Shown here: one piece after another, positions 1 through 11,453 of the stretch
Position numbering within the stretch: position 1 is the stretch's first letter
How the letters are laid out: each line of letters begins with the position of its first letter
Source: Okapia johnstoni
Lineage: Eukaryota > Chordata > Mammalia > Artiodactyla > Giraffidae
Length of the DNA: 64,000 bases
Assembly: GCA_024291935.2 (NCBI GenBank)
Contig: CM044312.1
Coordinates: 2,152,501 to 2,216,500 of the forward strand
Direction: 5' to 3'
Position numbers and translations under genes: made by a program
The notes under the pieces: model-generated
What the model was told of the DNA's origin: nothing
What the model saw: the letters and a program-made list of their open reading frames with translations, nothing else
The model's database searches: none

Positions 1-377
1 CATTTGGGTTGAAATGGACCATAAAAATGTCCCTACGTTGGCAGGAGGTGTTTTTGCTTTAGGAAGAAAGAGGAAATAATCCTACTTACGAAGGCAAAGT
101 TGAAGGGGTGGTGCTTTTTGATAAGAGCACCTATAAAATGAGTAAGAACACGTTTTCTCAGTGCAGGGATCTACCAGGAGGTCAGCAGAGAGGCTCCGCA
201 GGGCGGAAGGGGCCATCCCGCCTCCGGAAGCAAAGCGGGGCGGGAGGGAGGGGAAGGGCCACCCTCCCCCGGGGCAGCGCTGAGGACAAGCGAGGTGGAG
301 ACAGCAGCTGGCTACTGTGCTAAGGGCAGGTCACCGGCGAGCTGATTCAGTGCTGACGAGGAGCCTGCAGAGCACAC
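1..377. other. non-repetitive DNA, no feature seen
   Basis: Mixed-composition sequence without a recognised repeat. The 71-codon plus-strand frame at 108-323 is Arg/Gly/Ser-rich and has no recognisable domain, so I do not call it a gene. Confidence 0.4.
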
Positions 378-500
378 ATCCTCATCAACCCATTTCCCAG
401 AGGAGGAAGTCGAGTCTGGGCACATGTCGCTCATAGGTCTAAGGTTACACCACTAGGAAGCAGCAAAGCAGACGCTCAAACCCAGGCCTTCAGACCCTGA
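378..500 (-). repeat. MIR SINE remnant
   Basis: The order of elements matches a reverse-complement MIR: a 'catttcccagaggaggaa' block like the 'cattttacagatgaggaa' core, then a gap, then 'aggttacaccactaggaag' like 'aggtcacacagctagtaag', then 'caaacccaggc'. It is strongly diverged, as expected of an ancient mammalian SINE. Ends are uncertain. Confidence 0.6.
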
Positions 501-3500
501 AGAACCTCGGTGCCACCTGGGTCAGCAAGCGCTCATCACCCAGTTGGGGATTCAGGTAGCGTTTTCTGCTCCTTAAAAATGTGAGCGTGTGGCTCACACG
601 GAGCCCTGGCACGAATGTTCAGGACAAGCCCGTCTGCAGTTGCCCAGACGACAACCAGCCACCACATCCTTCCCCGGCTAACGGGTGACCAGAGCCGCTG
701 GACGGGAGGTGGGAGGGGCTAGTGATACACGAGACCAATCTGGTGGATGAAACCCTGACCCCAAGGGTGCTGTGGGGATTCCTTCTACTTTCCGAATGCG
801 AGAGGAGAGACGGGGACAGCTGTGCAGTGAGGGCGGGGCGTGGGGGGACCCGGATGGGTCCCAGGACTTGGCCGCCTTGACCGTGCAGTGGACACAGACC
901 CCACACCTGTGATGAGACTGCACAGGGCTACACACACGCGTGTGCACACGCATATACCAGGGGAACACGCAGGGCAGGTGAGACCTGATGTCAGCTCTCT
1001 GCTGCCACGTTGAGCTTTGCCTTCCACGGTGGGGACCGGGTGCAGGAGTCTGGAGTCTGACGGTGCTATGTCTTCACTCACAGCTGCACCGCCAGCATCT
1101 CAGAAAGCTCCCAAGCGCCCGAGTGTGCTGGGGCTGGGTGCCCTTACCCGAGGCACATGGCTGTGGTGAGGGGGGGTTACACCACTTGGGGCAGACCACC
1201 GTCCGCTTCACACCATCACTTGGCCAGAGGGCTTGGATAAAGCAGTCTGCCTGGGGACTCAGGAAGCTGTACTCCCCGTTAAAGTGGCCACATCCTCTAT
1301 ATTCTGAATTTTGAGCTGGCTTTCTCCCCCTTGTCTTTTACTTTTGCACTGAAAATTGGTACTGAAAAAAAAAAAAAAAACAGAGTGGTTTAAATGATAA
1401 AAGGAACAGTTATTACTTCAGGCCTGAACGTGGCCGTTGGAATGAGACAAAGTGAGAATTCTGGAAGGTGGAGTGTCTCCCGGGGGAGGGGTCCCGGGGA
1501 CTGACCGAGCGTGCCCTCAGCTCAGGGTCACCAGCTCTCACATGGCTCCCAAAGCAGAGATGGAATCAGACCCTTCACAAGTTGGGCAGAGAAGGAGAGC
1601 ACAGTGATGGACGCGGAAATCAGAGCCGTGGGCCCGAGCCAGGGACAGGCCAGCATCAGCGGGCCACGTGGGGTGTCTGAGGCCAGGCCCCGGCCTGCTG
1701 CAGGGTTTGGACCCTGGACAGCGGGCCATCATCCGCCCACCCTGCCCTCCACAGTCCGTCCCTCCCAGCCAGGGCTGATCCACGAGGAGAAGGCGACAGG
1801 GGAGGTTCCAGAAGCAAGGACGCCAAGGAGCGGACAGGCAGCACGCGGACATGTGCTCGGGGGTGGGGGCCCGTGGGCAGCAGGCTGAGCCCCTGGGGCT
1901 TCCTGGGTCCTCCTGTGGGCCCGGGTGGACTTGAGTAAGGTGGCGGGGCCGCCTGGGACTGCGGGAAGGCGGCAGCACAGAGGGGCCCCCCCAGAGATGG
2001 TGCATGCCCCCAGCACCTGCCTGGCAGGTTCCTGCAGCCGGCACGCAGCCTGTGGCCCACGCGCCCGCACCCCGTTGGGTACAGGTTCAGGCCTGACTCC
2101 GCTTCCTCGTTCGACTCCCAGACTTTGCTGCCCGCCCCGGCGAGCCTCACCCTGACCTCGCACAGCACGCACCAGTGTTCATCAGTGAATTCCAGACAAA
2201 GCCCAGGGCACACACATCACACGTGCTCGCCCACGCATGTCACACGCCCGTCCACGCACACAGCTCGGGTCGGCTGGCCTGGCCCCTTCTGAGAGATGCC
2301 TGCGCGGACACGCTGGCGGCGGGCAGCGGGGGAGAGCGATCCCAGCCCGGGCTCTGGGTCTGAGACAGGTAGGAGCCCCCCAGGCCCTCCTGCAGCCACA
2401 GGGAGCCCCTTTTAGCGGCAGAGACCCGGACGCCAGGCAAGAGCGCTGCTTGGCAAGGCATGGCGTAATTTAGGCAAAAAGGCATCTTAACAAATGAGTG
2501 TGTGAGAGAAGAGAGAGGCCCTTCATCCCGCCTTAACAGCTTTGACGGCAAGGGTTTTGAAAGCGAGCTTTAGGGGGCTCGTCTAGAACTCACAGAAAGG
2601 GATGCAGGATATAGCGACAGAGACACTGATGAAAGGCGGGCTCAAGGAAGTGGCCACGGGGGTGATCCTGCGCAGACCTAGGGAACGAGGTGCCCTGGGC
2701 TCCTCGGAATTGATGGGGGCCCCGACCGGGAGACCCAGAGACCAAGGAGGGTGAGAGGTGGGCCCCAGAGGCCGTTGTGTACCCGCTCCACCCCACCCAT
2801 CTGGGGTGAGAGAGCAGAGGGAAGGGGCTTCGACCAGAGCTGGGGGGCAGGCCAGAGCCCCTCTCTGCAGCCGTCAGGTCTGGCAGGTCGTGCCCTTCAG
2901 GTGCTCCGCTCGGCCACGTGGTTCCCTCCACACATCATTCCCACTGAGAGAAACCCTGCCGCCCTGTCCTAAGAGAGGGCGAGGACCCGAGGCAGACATC
3001 AGCAGGTCCCGGGCACCCGAGGGGCGGGCACACGGGGGACACACAACATCACGTGGTCCATGCGCCGGGGTGGGTCACGACCTCGGGAGGCACAGCCATA
3101 GCCGATGACGCATGACAGCATCCATGCGGGTCCACCCAAGGATGACCGCAGCCCCACGTGCTCAGACTCAGCCTTCGGGGACTTGGGGGGGCTGCCGGAG
3201 GCCGATGCGTCCCCTGCGGCTCAGCGGCCTGGGCCGCTCGCCATTCCAGTGAGCATACAGGTGCCCCGCCCGAGGTTGGCCCTAGTGGGGGGACACAGGA
3301 CAGACCAGAGAGGGGTGACCCTGTCTACAGCGCCAAGGAAAGGGGGTGTCAGGGCCGACTCTGCACCTGACAGGCTGAACTCAGAGAGACCCAGGGCGAA
3401 GCGGGGGCCCAGGAAACGCTGCAGGCACAGGGGCAGGAGGGCTCCTCCCCCCACCCTGACTTCCAGACCAGACCGAGTGCCCAGGAAGGACAGACAGACC

Positions 3501-4519
3501 TCATCTCGGCCAGGCGGGGCTGCCCACGCTCACACTGCCGGGTCAAGGGGGTGACCAGACCCACCACCCTTGGACTCGGCCCCTCCGGCCGCTGCCTGGA
3601 CCGGTGAGCAGGCCCCCGGGGTGGGGGTGAGCTCGCCTCGGGGACTCTGACACCTGCACGCTCCCGATGGCTGCTGTCCTTTAATAAAGTGTCAGCTTAT
3701 AAAAAGGGACTTTTCCTTGCGCTGGTTGCTTTCATCCTCTTTGTGAAGAGCCCTGGGTGACAGGGCTCAGGTGGCTGAGGGAGGGGTCCCAGTGTGGCCC
3801 CCTTGGGGCCCCCGGAGAGGATTCCCACACCTCTGGCTTGCCCCTCTTTTCCCCACTCAACGTTTAGCACCAGGTCCTTTCAGCAAAACCCCTGCTCTGT
3901 CCATGGAGCAGCCCCTCCCCTCCAGAAGCCGCCACCCCCGCAACAATCCGCCCCCACTCCCGGCCCCTCCTGGCTGCCCTCATCCGGCCCTCGCGGCTCA
4001 GCCCCTTCCCGCCGCCCGCCGAGTCAAGTCCAAACCCGGCTCCTCCTCCAAGGTGTCTTTCATGTGGTTTCCACCTAATCTGAGAACACCTCCTGCCCGT
4101 TGTCCCCATGTCTGTGGACTCTTTCTTCAGCCACCTTTTGAAAAGCCCAGGAGAGGACCCCACTTCCCCCTGGAGCAGGCGTCTACACGGGCCCCACACT
4201 GCATGCCAGGAGCCAGGGTCGGGGCGCTGTGTGGACGGAGCTGGCATCCTGCTCTCGGCATCTCCCCCAGCCAGGAGCCGCCCCAGGCTTGGGGGGCCCG
4301 CCCCTGGGCCTCAGAACCCAACAGGGAGCGTGGCTGGCTGTGCTGCAAATGCCTGGGGACCAGCACCTTCCATGGGCCTCCCTCCTCCCTGAGCAGACAG
4401 TGTGTAGGGAGCCTCCACGCACCCGAAGCCCATTTCCACGAGACCCTCCCTCTCCAGAACTCGCCCCGCCAGAGACTGAAGTGGGGCCTGAGGTCTGACA
4501 AGCCACACTTGCGGTTTTC
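501..4519. other. GC-rich non-repetitive interval
   Basis: No recognised interspersed repeat. Contents: an alternating purine-pyrimidine stretch at about 930-956, a pure A run ending at 1380, and an AATAAA hexamer at 3683-3688. Several frames of 100-263 codons occur on both strands (for example 3771-4562 plus), but they overlap one another and look like products of high GC. No domain is recognisable. Confidence 0.5.
3683..3688 (+). other. possible polyadenylation hexamer
   Basis: An exact AATAAA sits in GC-rich DNA, followed by a GT-containing stretch and an A run. It could mark the 3' end of a plus-strand transcript, but there is no upstream exon evidence. A chance hexamer is equally possible. 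Confidence 0.2.
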
Positions 4520-4965
4520 AAAAGAAGTCGTGTTTCATGAGGAACTACCTTTCTTGGCATAAAATAATTGGAAAGTACCACGGATATCTCAATAAAACAC
4601 ATCAAAAGTAACTTTCTCTGGCTTGTTGAGACAAGTCCACTTGTGGTTTCCATCAACCTCAGCTCAACATCAGGTTTTCTCAGGCAGAGCAGACCATTAA
4701 AATATTCAACAGAGAAAGCAAATAGATGTAAGTCCTTCTCTGTCTGCCTATTTTGCAAATAAAAGGCAATACTGGAGAAGCAGGCGGCCCAGCTTAAACG
4801 CGCTTCTCTGATTCATGCGTTCGCTGTAATTATTTGCGTAGGATTTAAATGTCTAAGCTCTGGATCCCACTGATCTTTTTCGATGCTGCGTGGTGAAGCC
4901 AGAACATTCTGAGCTGGTTTTGTATTTACGAAGGCTTGTCCAGCGCTGTGCAGTCTCAGGACAGT
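4520..4965. other. AT-richer non-repetitive block, possible conserved element
   Basis: Composition shifts abruptly from GC-rich flanks to balanced/AT-rich unique sequence with no repeat signature and no convincing frame. It contains ATTAAAAT, TAATTATTTG and CAAATAAAAG stretches of the kind common in mammalian non-coding conserved elements. Function is inference only. Confidence 0.25.
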
Positions 4966-5419
4966 CAGAAGGAACTCGTGTAGGATAGAGATTAGACAGA
5001 GTTGGGGCTTAAAGCAGACGAGAGGGTCGGGGGAGAGGGGCCCATCAGCTTAGCCCCGAGGGCTCTGTTCTCCACACCCCCAACCCCTGGAGGACAAACC
5101 CACCTCTGGAAGGCAGACCCTGGAACCAGACAGAAGCAGCCCTACCTCGCACAGATGTGAGGAGGACTGAGGCTGGGCCCTGGGCTTCCTGGTGGCCAAA
5201 GTGAAAAAGGACCCTGGCTGGGGCGTGACTTTCACCTTGGAACAAAAACAAAACTTACTCATTTATCTCAAGGCCAAAGAGGGGAAAATCCTTCACCTGG
5301 AGGTAAATTTCAGCAGGCTCTTTGACAAGCGTCCCTGTGGGACGGGTGGGCTCTCTGGTCATGTTGTGCCTATAAGCAGAGATCTACACAAGCAGAAGAC
5401 AGTTTCTCCCCCAGGCTTT

Positions 5420-5490
5420 TACGAGGTGATATAGCGGTGAACATAGCTGCCTTCCAAGCAGGTGACCTGGGTTCGGTTCCTGGACAGTGC
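5420..5490 (+). pseudogene. tRNA-Gly(TCC)-like pseudogene
   Basis: The 71-bp segment follows a eukaryotic tRNA-Gly with anticodon TCC. The D-arm region reads 'tatagcggtgaacatag' and the anticodon arm 'ctgccttccaagcag', where CTGC pairs with GCAG around the TCC anticodon. A T-loop GTTCGGTT follows. The acceptor ends (TACGAGG and ACAGTGC) do not pair properly, and the T stem (CCTGG/CCTGG) has a central mismatch, so it is probably not a working tRNA. It lies 10 bp upstream of a Bov-tA SINE and may be an independent tRNA-derived insertion. Confidence 0.6.
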
Positions 5491-5500
5491 AGTAGTTTTT

Positions 5501-5720
5501 AGGGCTTCCCAGTTGGTGCTAGTGGTAAAGAACTTGCCTGCCATTGCCAGAGACATAAGAGATATAGATTCAATCCCCAGGTTATGAAGATCCCTTGGAT
5601 GAGGGCACAGCAACCCACTCCAGTATTCTTGTCTGGAAAATCCCATGGACAGAGGAGCCTGGTGGGCTACAAACAGTCCCTGGTGTTGCAGAGTCTGACA
5701 CAACTGAAGCGACTTAGCAC
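5501..5720 (+). repeat. Bov-tA SINE, full length
   Basis: The tRNA-derived head begins 'gggcttcccagttggtgct' and continues through 'ggtaaagaacttgcctgcc'. The BovA body follows ('cccactccagtattcttg', 'aggagcctggtgggctac') and the element ends 'gaagcgacttagcac'. Diverged from consensus throughout. Confidence 0.9.
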
Positions 5721-5726
5721 TCACTC

Positions 5727-5896
5727 TGCAAACACAGGGAACTCTGCTCATTACTCTGTAACAACCTAGATGGGAAAAGAATCTGAGAAAACAGATACAT
5801 GTACATGTATAACTGAACCACTTTGCTGTGCCCCTGAAACTAACACAACCTTGTAAGTCAACTCTATGCCAGTATAAAATAAAACATTTTAAAAAG
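5727..5896 (+). repeat. L1 3' end, artiodactyl type
   Basis: Carries the characteristic terminal sequence of ruminant L1 copies: 'gggaaaagaatctgag', 'tgtataactgaaccacttt', 'cctgaaactaacacaacc' and an A-rich tail with AATAAA-like hexamers. Only the last 170 bp or so is present (5' truncated). Confidence 0.85.
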
Positions 5897-8171
5897 AGAG
5901 GCAGGATAATTTTTAAGCTTATGTAGGCTTTGCTTTCTTTTTTAAAATGTATTCAACTTTTAGACTGAAAAAATAAAACTATTGAACTGTTTTCTTAAAA
6001 TAAAATTGATTATTAAACAACAAAACAAGACAGCCATACCAGCACTGTCGGCAAACACGAGGAGGCGTGTCCCTGTCCTGGTGTGCGGGGAACGCCTGGA
6101 CCCACCCGCCCTCCCAGCCCTGTTCTCAGGAGGGGCTCTGACAGGAGAGGGTGCCGGGGTCCCATGGGCCTGCCTGTCCTGGGGGCCCACCTGCTCCCGT
6201 CTCACTGGTCCTCGCAGCCCCAGGAGGCAGCCCCTGGCCTTATCATCCCCACCTCCCCATGCATGTGCAGAAACTGAGGCAGAGAAGTGTCACCAGGCCC
6301 GGGTCCAGGCTCCACAGCAGGGGCTGCCTGCCCGGTGCGCCCCCCACGCCTCCTGGAGGGGCTCGGCCGAGCTCCCCACTGCAGGAGCCACCCTGACCTG
6401 CCCACCGCTGCTTCTCGGGACCCCCATGGGAGCCTCCACGGGGCCCAATGGCCTGTCGGGCGGGCCTTCCTTGGTCAGCTGCAGAAGCTGGCCTCCGGTC
6501 CCAATGGAGAACGTCTGGGAGTCATTGCAGACACCCTCGGGATCCCGGCCTGCCCAGGGGCTGGGGTAAGTTTGGGGCACAAAGCCCGCAGGGCCTGTTC
6601 TTTCTCTCAGGATCCCATAGCCCCTCAGGGCCTCAATCAGCAGGTCCGCGAGATCTGCTAGGGAGGGGCTGGAGGAAAGGCCAGCCCGGAGGTGCTGAGA
6701 GCAGGTGGGCAGCGGGGGCACGGGAGGCAGACCCCGAGGTCCGCGGGGCCCTGGGGAAGGAGGGGACCTGAGGCGGAAGGCTGGCGGGGGAGCCGGAGCA
6801 GGATGGGGCACGGCTCGGTGCGTGTGGACCCGGGCGGCGGTCGGGGGCAAGCCCCGTGCTGACCGGAGGGGCCGCAGCCGTTACTGCGGACTCCTGAGCG
6901 GGAGGCAGTGAGGGACACTGCGGGGGGCCTGGCACGTTCTGAAAGGGGGACTCCCTGGTGTCTGCGTGAGAGTGGGGAAGGGAGACAGAGAGACACCGAG
7001 TCAGGGACAGAACGACAGACAGACGTGCAGAGAAGTCCCAGGAAAAATCCTGGATGGTAAACCCAGGGAGGAGAGTCTGGCTGTGCCCTGGAGCCCAGGA
7101 CGCGGTGCGAGGCAGGAAAGGGGGGACCCGAGCAGAGGGGCGCCCGTGCCAGCAGGTCAAGGTGCGGGTGAGCCACGTGGGCCCGGCGCCCGACGGGGGG
7201 ACCGGTGGAAAGGCCAGAGCAGGGCAGGCACATGGAATGGCCGCCTGGGGAGGTGGTCTTCCCGAGGAGTGACGATTATCATCAAACCTCCTGGGACAGG
7301 CGAGGCCCCGAGCAGAGGGCGCTGGGCCAGCGGGTGGTGCACCTGCCTCTGTTTCCTAGGCCAGACCCCAGGACCCGGATCAATGGAGGCTCGCCCTGCC
7401 AACGTGCCTCAAGCCGTCAGGCCCTGTGCTCGGCGCTGGGCTCCACTCTGGGGTGAAGTGTGTCTCCCCAAGTCTGTGTGCTCAAGTCCTAACCCCCAGC
7501 ATCTCAGGGTGTGACCCCGCCCCCCACAAAACAGAGCAGCTGCAGGTGTCATCAGCTAAGGTGAGTCGTCGGGTGGGCCCAACACAAAGGGGAAAGTTGG
7601 ACCCAGAGCGGATGTGCAGGGAGGGGGCTGTGGGAGGATCGAGCCCCCTAGGGAGAGGCTGGACCAGACCCTCCCTCCCGGCCACAGGAGGGGCTGACTC
7701 TGCGGGCGCCTGAGTCTCAAGCTCACAGCCCGGAGGACCGGGAGGCAGTGACACCCGCTGTCGGGGCCAGTGCCTCGAGACACAGCCCTGGGACCCGCTC
7801 AGGGTCCCTCGTGCCCCTGCCCTGCTCCAGCCACAGCCCCCCCAGTCGGAGAGGGGGCCCCCCGAAGACCGGCTGCGCCTTCCGCTGGGAGGGAGGTGAC
7901 AGTGGCGAGCACCCAGGAGGCGGGCAGACACAGTCGCCATGGGAACCAGGCTCCCAACTCCAGTGCAGGATGAGTCGGGGGTCCAAGGCCAGAGCTCGGG
8001 AGTGGGGGTGGGGGCTTCCAGGCAAAGACCCCACCATCACACTCTGGGCAGGACCCGAATTTACGAGCATGTTAGGGCGGGGACAGCTCAGCCGTCACAA
8101 AACAGCCGACTTGAGGGCACGCAGACCTACGAGGTGTTCGAGCCGATCGCCCCAGCCTGCAGTGGGGCCTC
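5897..8171. other. GC-rich interval, repeat-poor
   Basis: Apart from a weak MIR-like core at about 6228-6290 ('gtgcagaaactgaggcagag', minus orientation) nothing repetitive is seen. CpG dinucleotides cluster at 6770-7340. Frames up to 191 codons exist on both strands but overlap and lack domains. Confidence 0.45.
6770..7340. promoter_or_regulatory. CpG-rich cluster
   Basis: CpG is frequent here: about 18 CpGs in the first 180 bp by eye, and more around 7090-7320. The surrounding GC-rich DNA is more CpG-depleted. It could be an unmethylated regulatory element or orphan CpG island. No TSS motif or first exon can be demonstrated. Confidence 0.3.
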
Positions 8172-8281
8172 GTTTAAGAACAGTCACTCACAGTGGCCAA
8201 GCCCTGCCAGCTCCAGAGGCCTCTCCGTTTAAGAACAGTCACTCACAGTGGCCAAGCCCTGCCAGCTCCAGAGACCTTTCC
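8172..8281. repeat. tandem duplication, 55 bp x 2
   Basis: Two consecutive 55-bp units (8172-8226 and 8227-8281) start with 'gtttaagaacagtcactcac'. They are nearly identical and differ only near the 3' end (aggcctctcc versus agacctttcc). A further 'gaggcctctccg' occurs at about 8311-8322, suggesting slippage at this short motif. Confidence 0.9.
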
Positions 8282-9139
8282 GAGACGTGACTGACACCGA
8301 TGCTGCTCCCCGAGGCCTCTCCGACCAGCGGGTCCAGAGGGTGGCTCCAAATCCCAGGCTGCCAGGCCAAGCCCTGGCCGTCAAAGGAGTCTGCTCCACC
8401 AGGTCTGGAGCGTAAAGCTGGCAGGAGACGCTGAGGAGAAGGGGACCTGGGTTAATAGCCCCAGTGGCCGGAGAGCACAGTAGGTGCCGTATAGCTGAGA
8501 TGTCGCGGTTTTGTTAGAGAGGCTGGCCGTGGTCTCACTGTCCTGACCAGCCCTGGCCGCGGTGATGTCAACAGCAGCCTTGTGGACGCTCGAGAACGTT
8601 TCCAGAGCGTCTCCACTGGACTCTGGTATCTACAGACCGGGAGTCCCAAGAGCAGCCTCGAGCAGCGCGTGGGGGATTTGCAATGCCTGGGACAGTGGGC
8701 CAGCGTCGGGAGTGGTGGGACAGGCCCAGGCGTGCTGGGCAAGAGTAGAAAGGTGGGCCTCCACTCTGGGCAGCCTCCCCCTCCTCCCGGGCCCGTCCGG
8801 AGGCCCCCAGACTTCTCAGATCCCCTCTCGTCTCCCTGCCCCGCAGCCCCTGTGTCCTTCCGTGAGTCTGCTGGACTCGGAGTCAACCCGACTCAGCCCT
8901 GGGTTGGACGCTGACAACGTGTTCCTGAGAACCTCTGTGAGTGAGGGCGGAGGGTGCGGCTCCCCTGCAGCTCCTGAGACTCTGGAGACAGAGCCCAGGT
9001 GAGGGGCAGATGGGTGAAGGGCCCCAGCTTCCCGGACGTCACGAGCCGTCAGGTCAGCCATCAGTAGCAAGAGAGCTGCAGCCGTCGGTCGTCAGCGTGA
9101 CTCCTGGAGCCGATGGATGGGGAGGGGCCCCACTTCACG
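8282..9139. other. GC-rich non-repetitive interval
   Basis: No recognised repeat or gene. Overlapping frames of 96-146 codons on both strands have no recognisable features. Confidence 0.4.
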
Positions 9140-9637
9140 GCAGAATAATCCATCTTTGTTCTGCTGTGTGTTTAGACTCTTCTGAGTCAAATTCTATGTT
9201 AATATGTGATTTTTAGCTTGGTCCTTTCATTTGGGGCTGTGCGTCGAATGGATGTGTTAGCTTAGAATTTATCACCATAACATGCAATGTGCTAGGAGCA
9301 AGATGGGGTATAGCTGAACCACAGCTAAGAATAGACCTAATTTATGCAAGTTGATTATACTCGTAGCAAGAGTGATAATTAGAGATATTTTGAAGAAAAA
9401 AAAAAGGAGCTCGAAAGTAAAGATAATTGGAAGATTTATCTCTCCTAGGCTCTGAGATAGCAAAGAATGAGATCTTTAATTACATTAATAAGAAAATAAT
9501 TATTGATAGTCACAAATAATGTCTCTCCTGGTTCAGAGAGGCTCATGAACTATTAGACCTATCCAATCAATCGAAAACCTAGAGAGGTCTTTTACCGACA
9601 CAAACGCGAGAGTGAAGAAGCCCACATGTCCAGGGAG
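9140..9637. other. AT-rich unique block
   Basis: About 500 bp of AT-rich, non-repetitive DNA between GC-rich flanks, with TAATTA-type motifs ('tttaattacattaataag', 'gataattagagatatttt') and a run of ten A. No convincing ORF. It could be a conserved non-coding element or an unrecognised ancient repeat. Confidence 0.25.
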
Positions 9638-9795
9638 AGGGAAGGTGTTCCCGAGATTAAATCTGCAATAGGTAATTGTTAGCAGCCACAGACCTGATGG
9701 GAGGGATCTGGGGGTGAGGGAAGGTGTTCCCGAGATTAAATCTGCAATAGGTAATTGTTAGCAGCCACAGACCTGATGGGAGGGATCTGGGGGTG
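9638..9795. repeat. perfect tandem duplication, 79 bp x 2
   Basis: Units 9638-9716 and 9717-9795 appear identical base for base; each begins 'agggaaggtgttcccgag'. Perfect identity implies a very recent duplication, a polymorphic copy number or an assembly artefact. Confidence 0.95.
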
Positions 9796-10979
9796 CAGAG
9801 CCCCCAGATTAAACCCCCCAGGGTTTAATGAAAACTCAGTGGGGTGTGGGTATGGAGCCAGTGACACAGAAGGGCCTCCCCGCTCCTGCCCTGCCTGGGG
9901 GTCACCCTCAAAGGCCTCTTTCAGCTCTAAGAACACACACCCAAGACCACACTTGGAAAAGGTGTTTTTATTTCCTCACAAAAGTCGCTGTGAGGAGGCC
10001 TCTCAGAGGTCAGACTGTGGCAAGCTGACCTCCATGGGCCCGACCCCTCTCCAGCTCCGGGGCTACACGTCCTTCCGGCCTGACCTTGTCTGCTGGCCGG
10101 GTCTTGCTCGGTCTCCATCTGCCCACAAGCGTTGACCAGCACCTCCTTCCCTGGGACAGGAAGCCTGGAGCCGTGGAAACACTGAAGTCCTCTTGTGGGC
10201 AAAGACGTCCAGGGAGCCAAGTCCGGGGTGCCCACCTCTCTGGCATAGACACCCTGGCTCCTCGACGGGAGAGACCAGACCCATCAGTGAGGCCTTCACC
10301 ATCTGGACCAGCTCTCTTGGCCGCCCCCTCCGCCCCCGCCCTAGACCCCCACACCAGAAGGCACACAGACCCAGCCTCAGGCTCAAGACCCCCACAGACA
10401 GCAGGCCTCAGGGGTCTCCCAAGTGCCTGGGTTGCTGGAAACTCCCGAGTGTGCAGGGGGTGGGGGGCACGCGGCTGATGCTCTCCTTAGAGCCCCGTGG
10501 TCCAGTGGGCCTCTGTTCACCCACCTGTCACCACCAGATCCGCTCCTGGGCACCCAGACCCTCCTTGGTGCCCATGGCCTTCCCTGGAACAAGCAAAGGT
10601 CCAGGACACCAAAAACACCTGGAGCGGATAATGAACGCATCGTAACACAAAACGGAATTCTGATAACCCTTCAGACACGAACCATGGAAACCATCGTCCA
10701 GCAGTGTTTCCGGCCATGGGATGAAAAAGGAGGAAACCAGAGTGGGGCAGGAGCGAGGCATCGGCGTCCGCTTGGCAGCTCATCGTGCACCTGGCCCTGT
10801 GCTCAGATTCTGGGGACTCACTGCTTCTGGCTCCTGACCTCATTACCAGGCCGTGTTGGGAGGTGGGGGGGGGGGGGTGTCTGATGTCACCCTCAGTTCA
10901 GGCCATGCCCCTCTGAGGCCAAACACCCTGGACAGGCCTGTGGCTCTCAGCCATCTTAACAGGATTTTGTTGACTGTGA
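9796..10979. other. GC-rich interval without recognised genes
   Basis: Unique sequence. Contains an uninterrupted run of 13 G at 10865-10877. Overlapping frames up to 153 codons on both strands show no domain. Confidence 0.4.
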
Positions 10980-11453
10980 AACTTTGCCAACAAAGCTTCG
11001 TATAGTCAAACTATGGTTTTTCCAGTGGTCACGTACAGATATGAAAGTTGGACTATAAAGAAGGCTGAGCACCGAAGAATTGGTGCTTTTGAACTGTGGT
11101 GTTGGAGAAGACTCTTGAGAGTCCCTTGGACAGCAGGGAGATCCAACCAGTCCATCCTAAAGGAAATCAACCCAAATATTCATTGGAAGGACTGATGCTG
11201 AAGCTGAAGTACCAATACTTTGTCCACCTGAAGCAAAGAGCTGACTCATTTGAAAAGACCCTGATGCTGGGAAAGATTGAAGGCAGGAGAAGAGGACGCC
11301 AGAGGATGAGATGCTTGGATGGCATCACTGACTCAATGGACATGAGTTTGAGCAAGGTCTGGGAGATGGTGAAGGACAGGGAGGCCTGTCATGCTGCAGT
11401 CCATGGGGTCGCAAAGAGTCGGACACCATGGAGCAACTGAACAGCAACAATCA
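10980..11453 (+). mobile_element. BovB LINE 3' fragment, RT C-terminal coding remnant
   Basis: Matches the 3' end of the BovB (RTE clade) retrotransposon. The frame at 11013-11195 shows the [20 protein letters not shown] motif, then shifts to the frame at 11096-11440 ([20 protein letters not shown], then [10 protein letters not shown]). The coding sequence is therefore broken by a frameshift near 11100-11195. 5' truncated and without the catalytic core, it cannot be active. Confidence 0.92.

Noticed and set aside
3771..4562. 263-codon plus-strand open frame
   Set aside because: Pro/Arg/Ser-rich low-complexity translation in GC-rich DNA, overlapped by minus-strand frames of up to 191 codons, and no domain or splice context.
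11096..11440. 114-codon frame with nucleic-acid-binding look (RRGRQRMR)
   Set aside because: It is the decayed C-terminus of a BovB reverse transcriptase, not a host gene.
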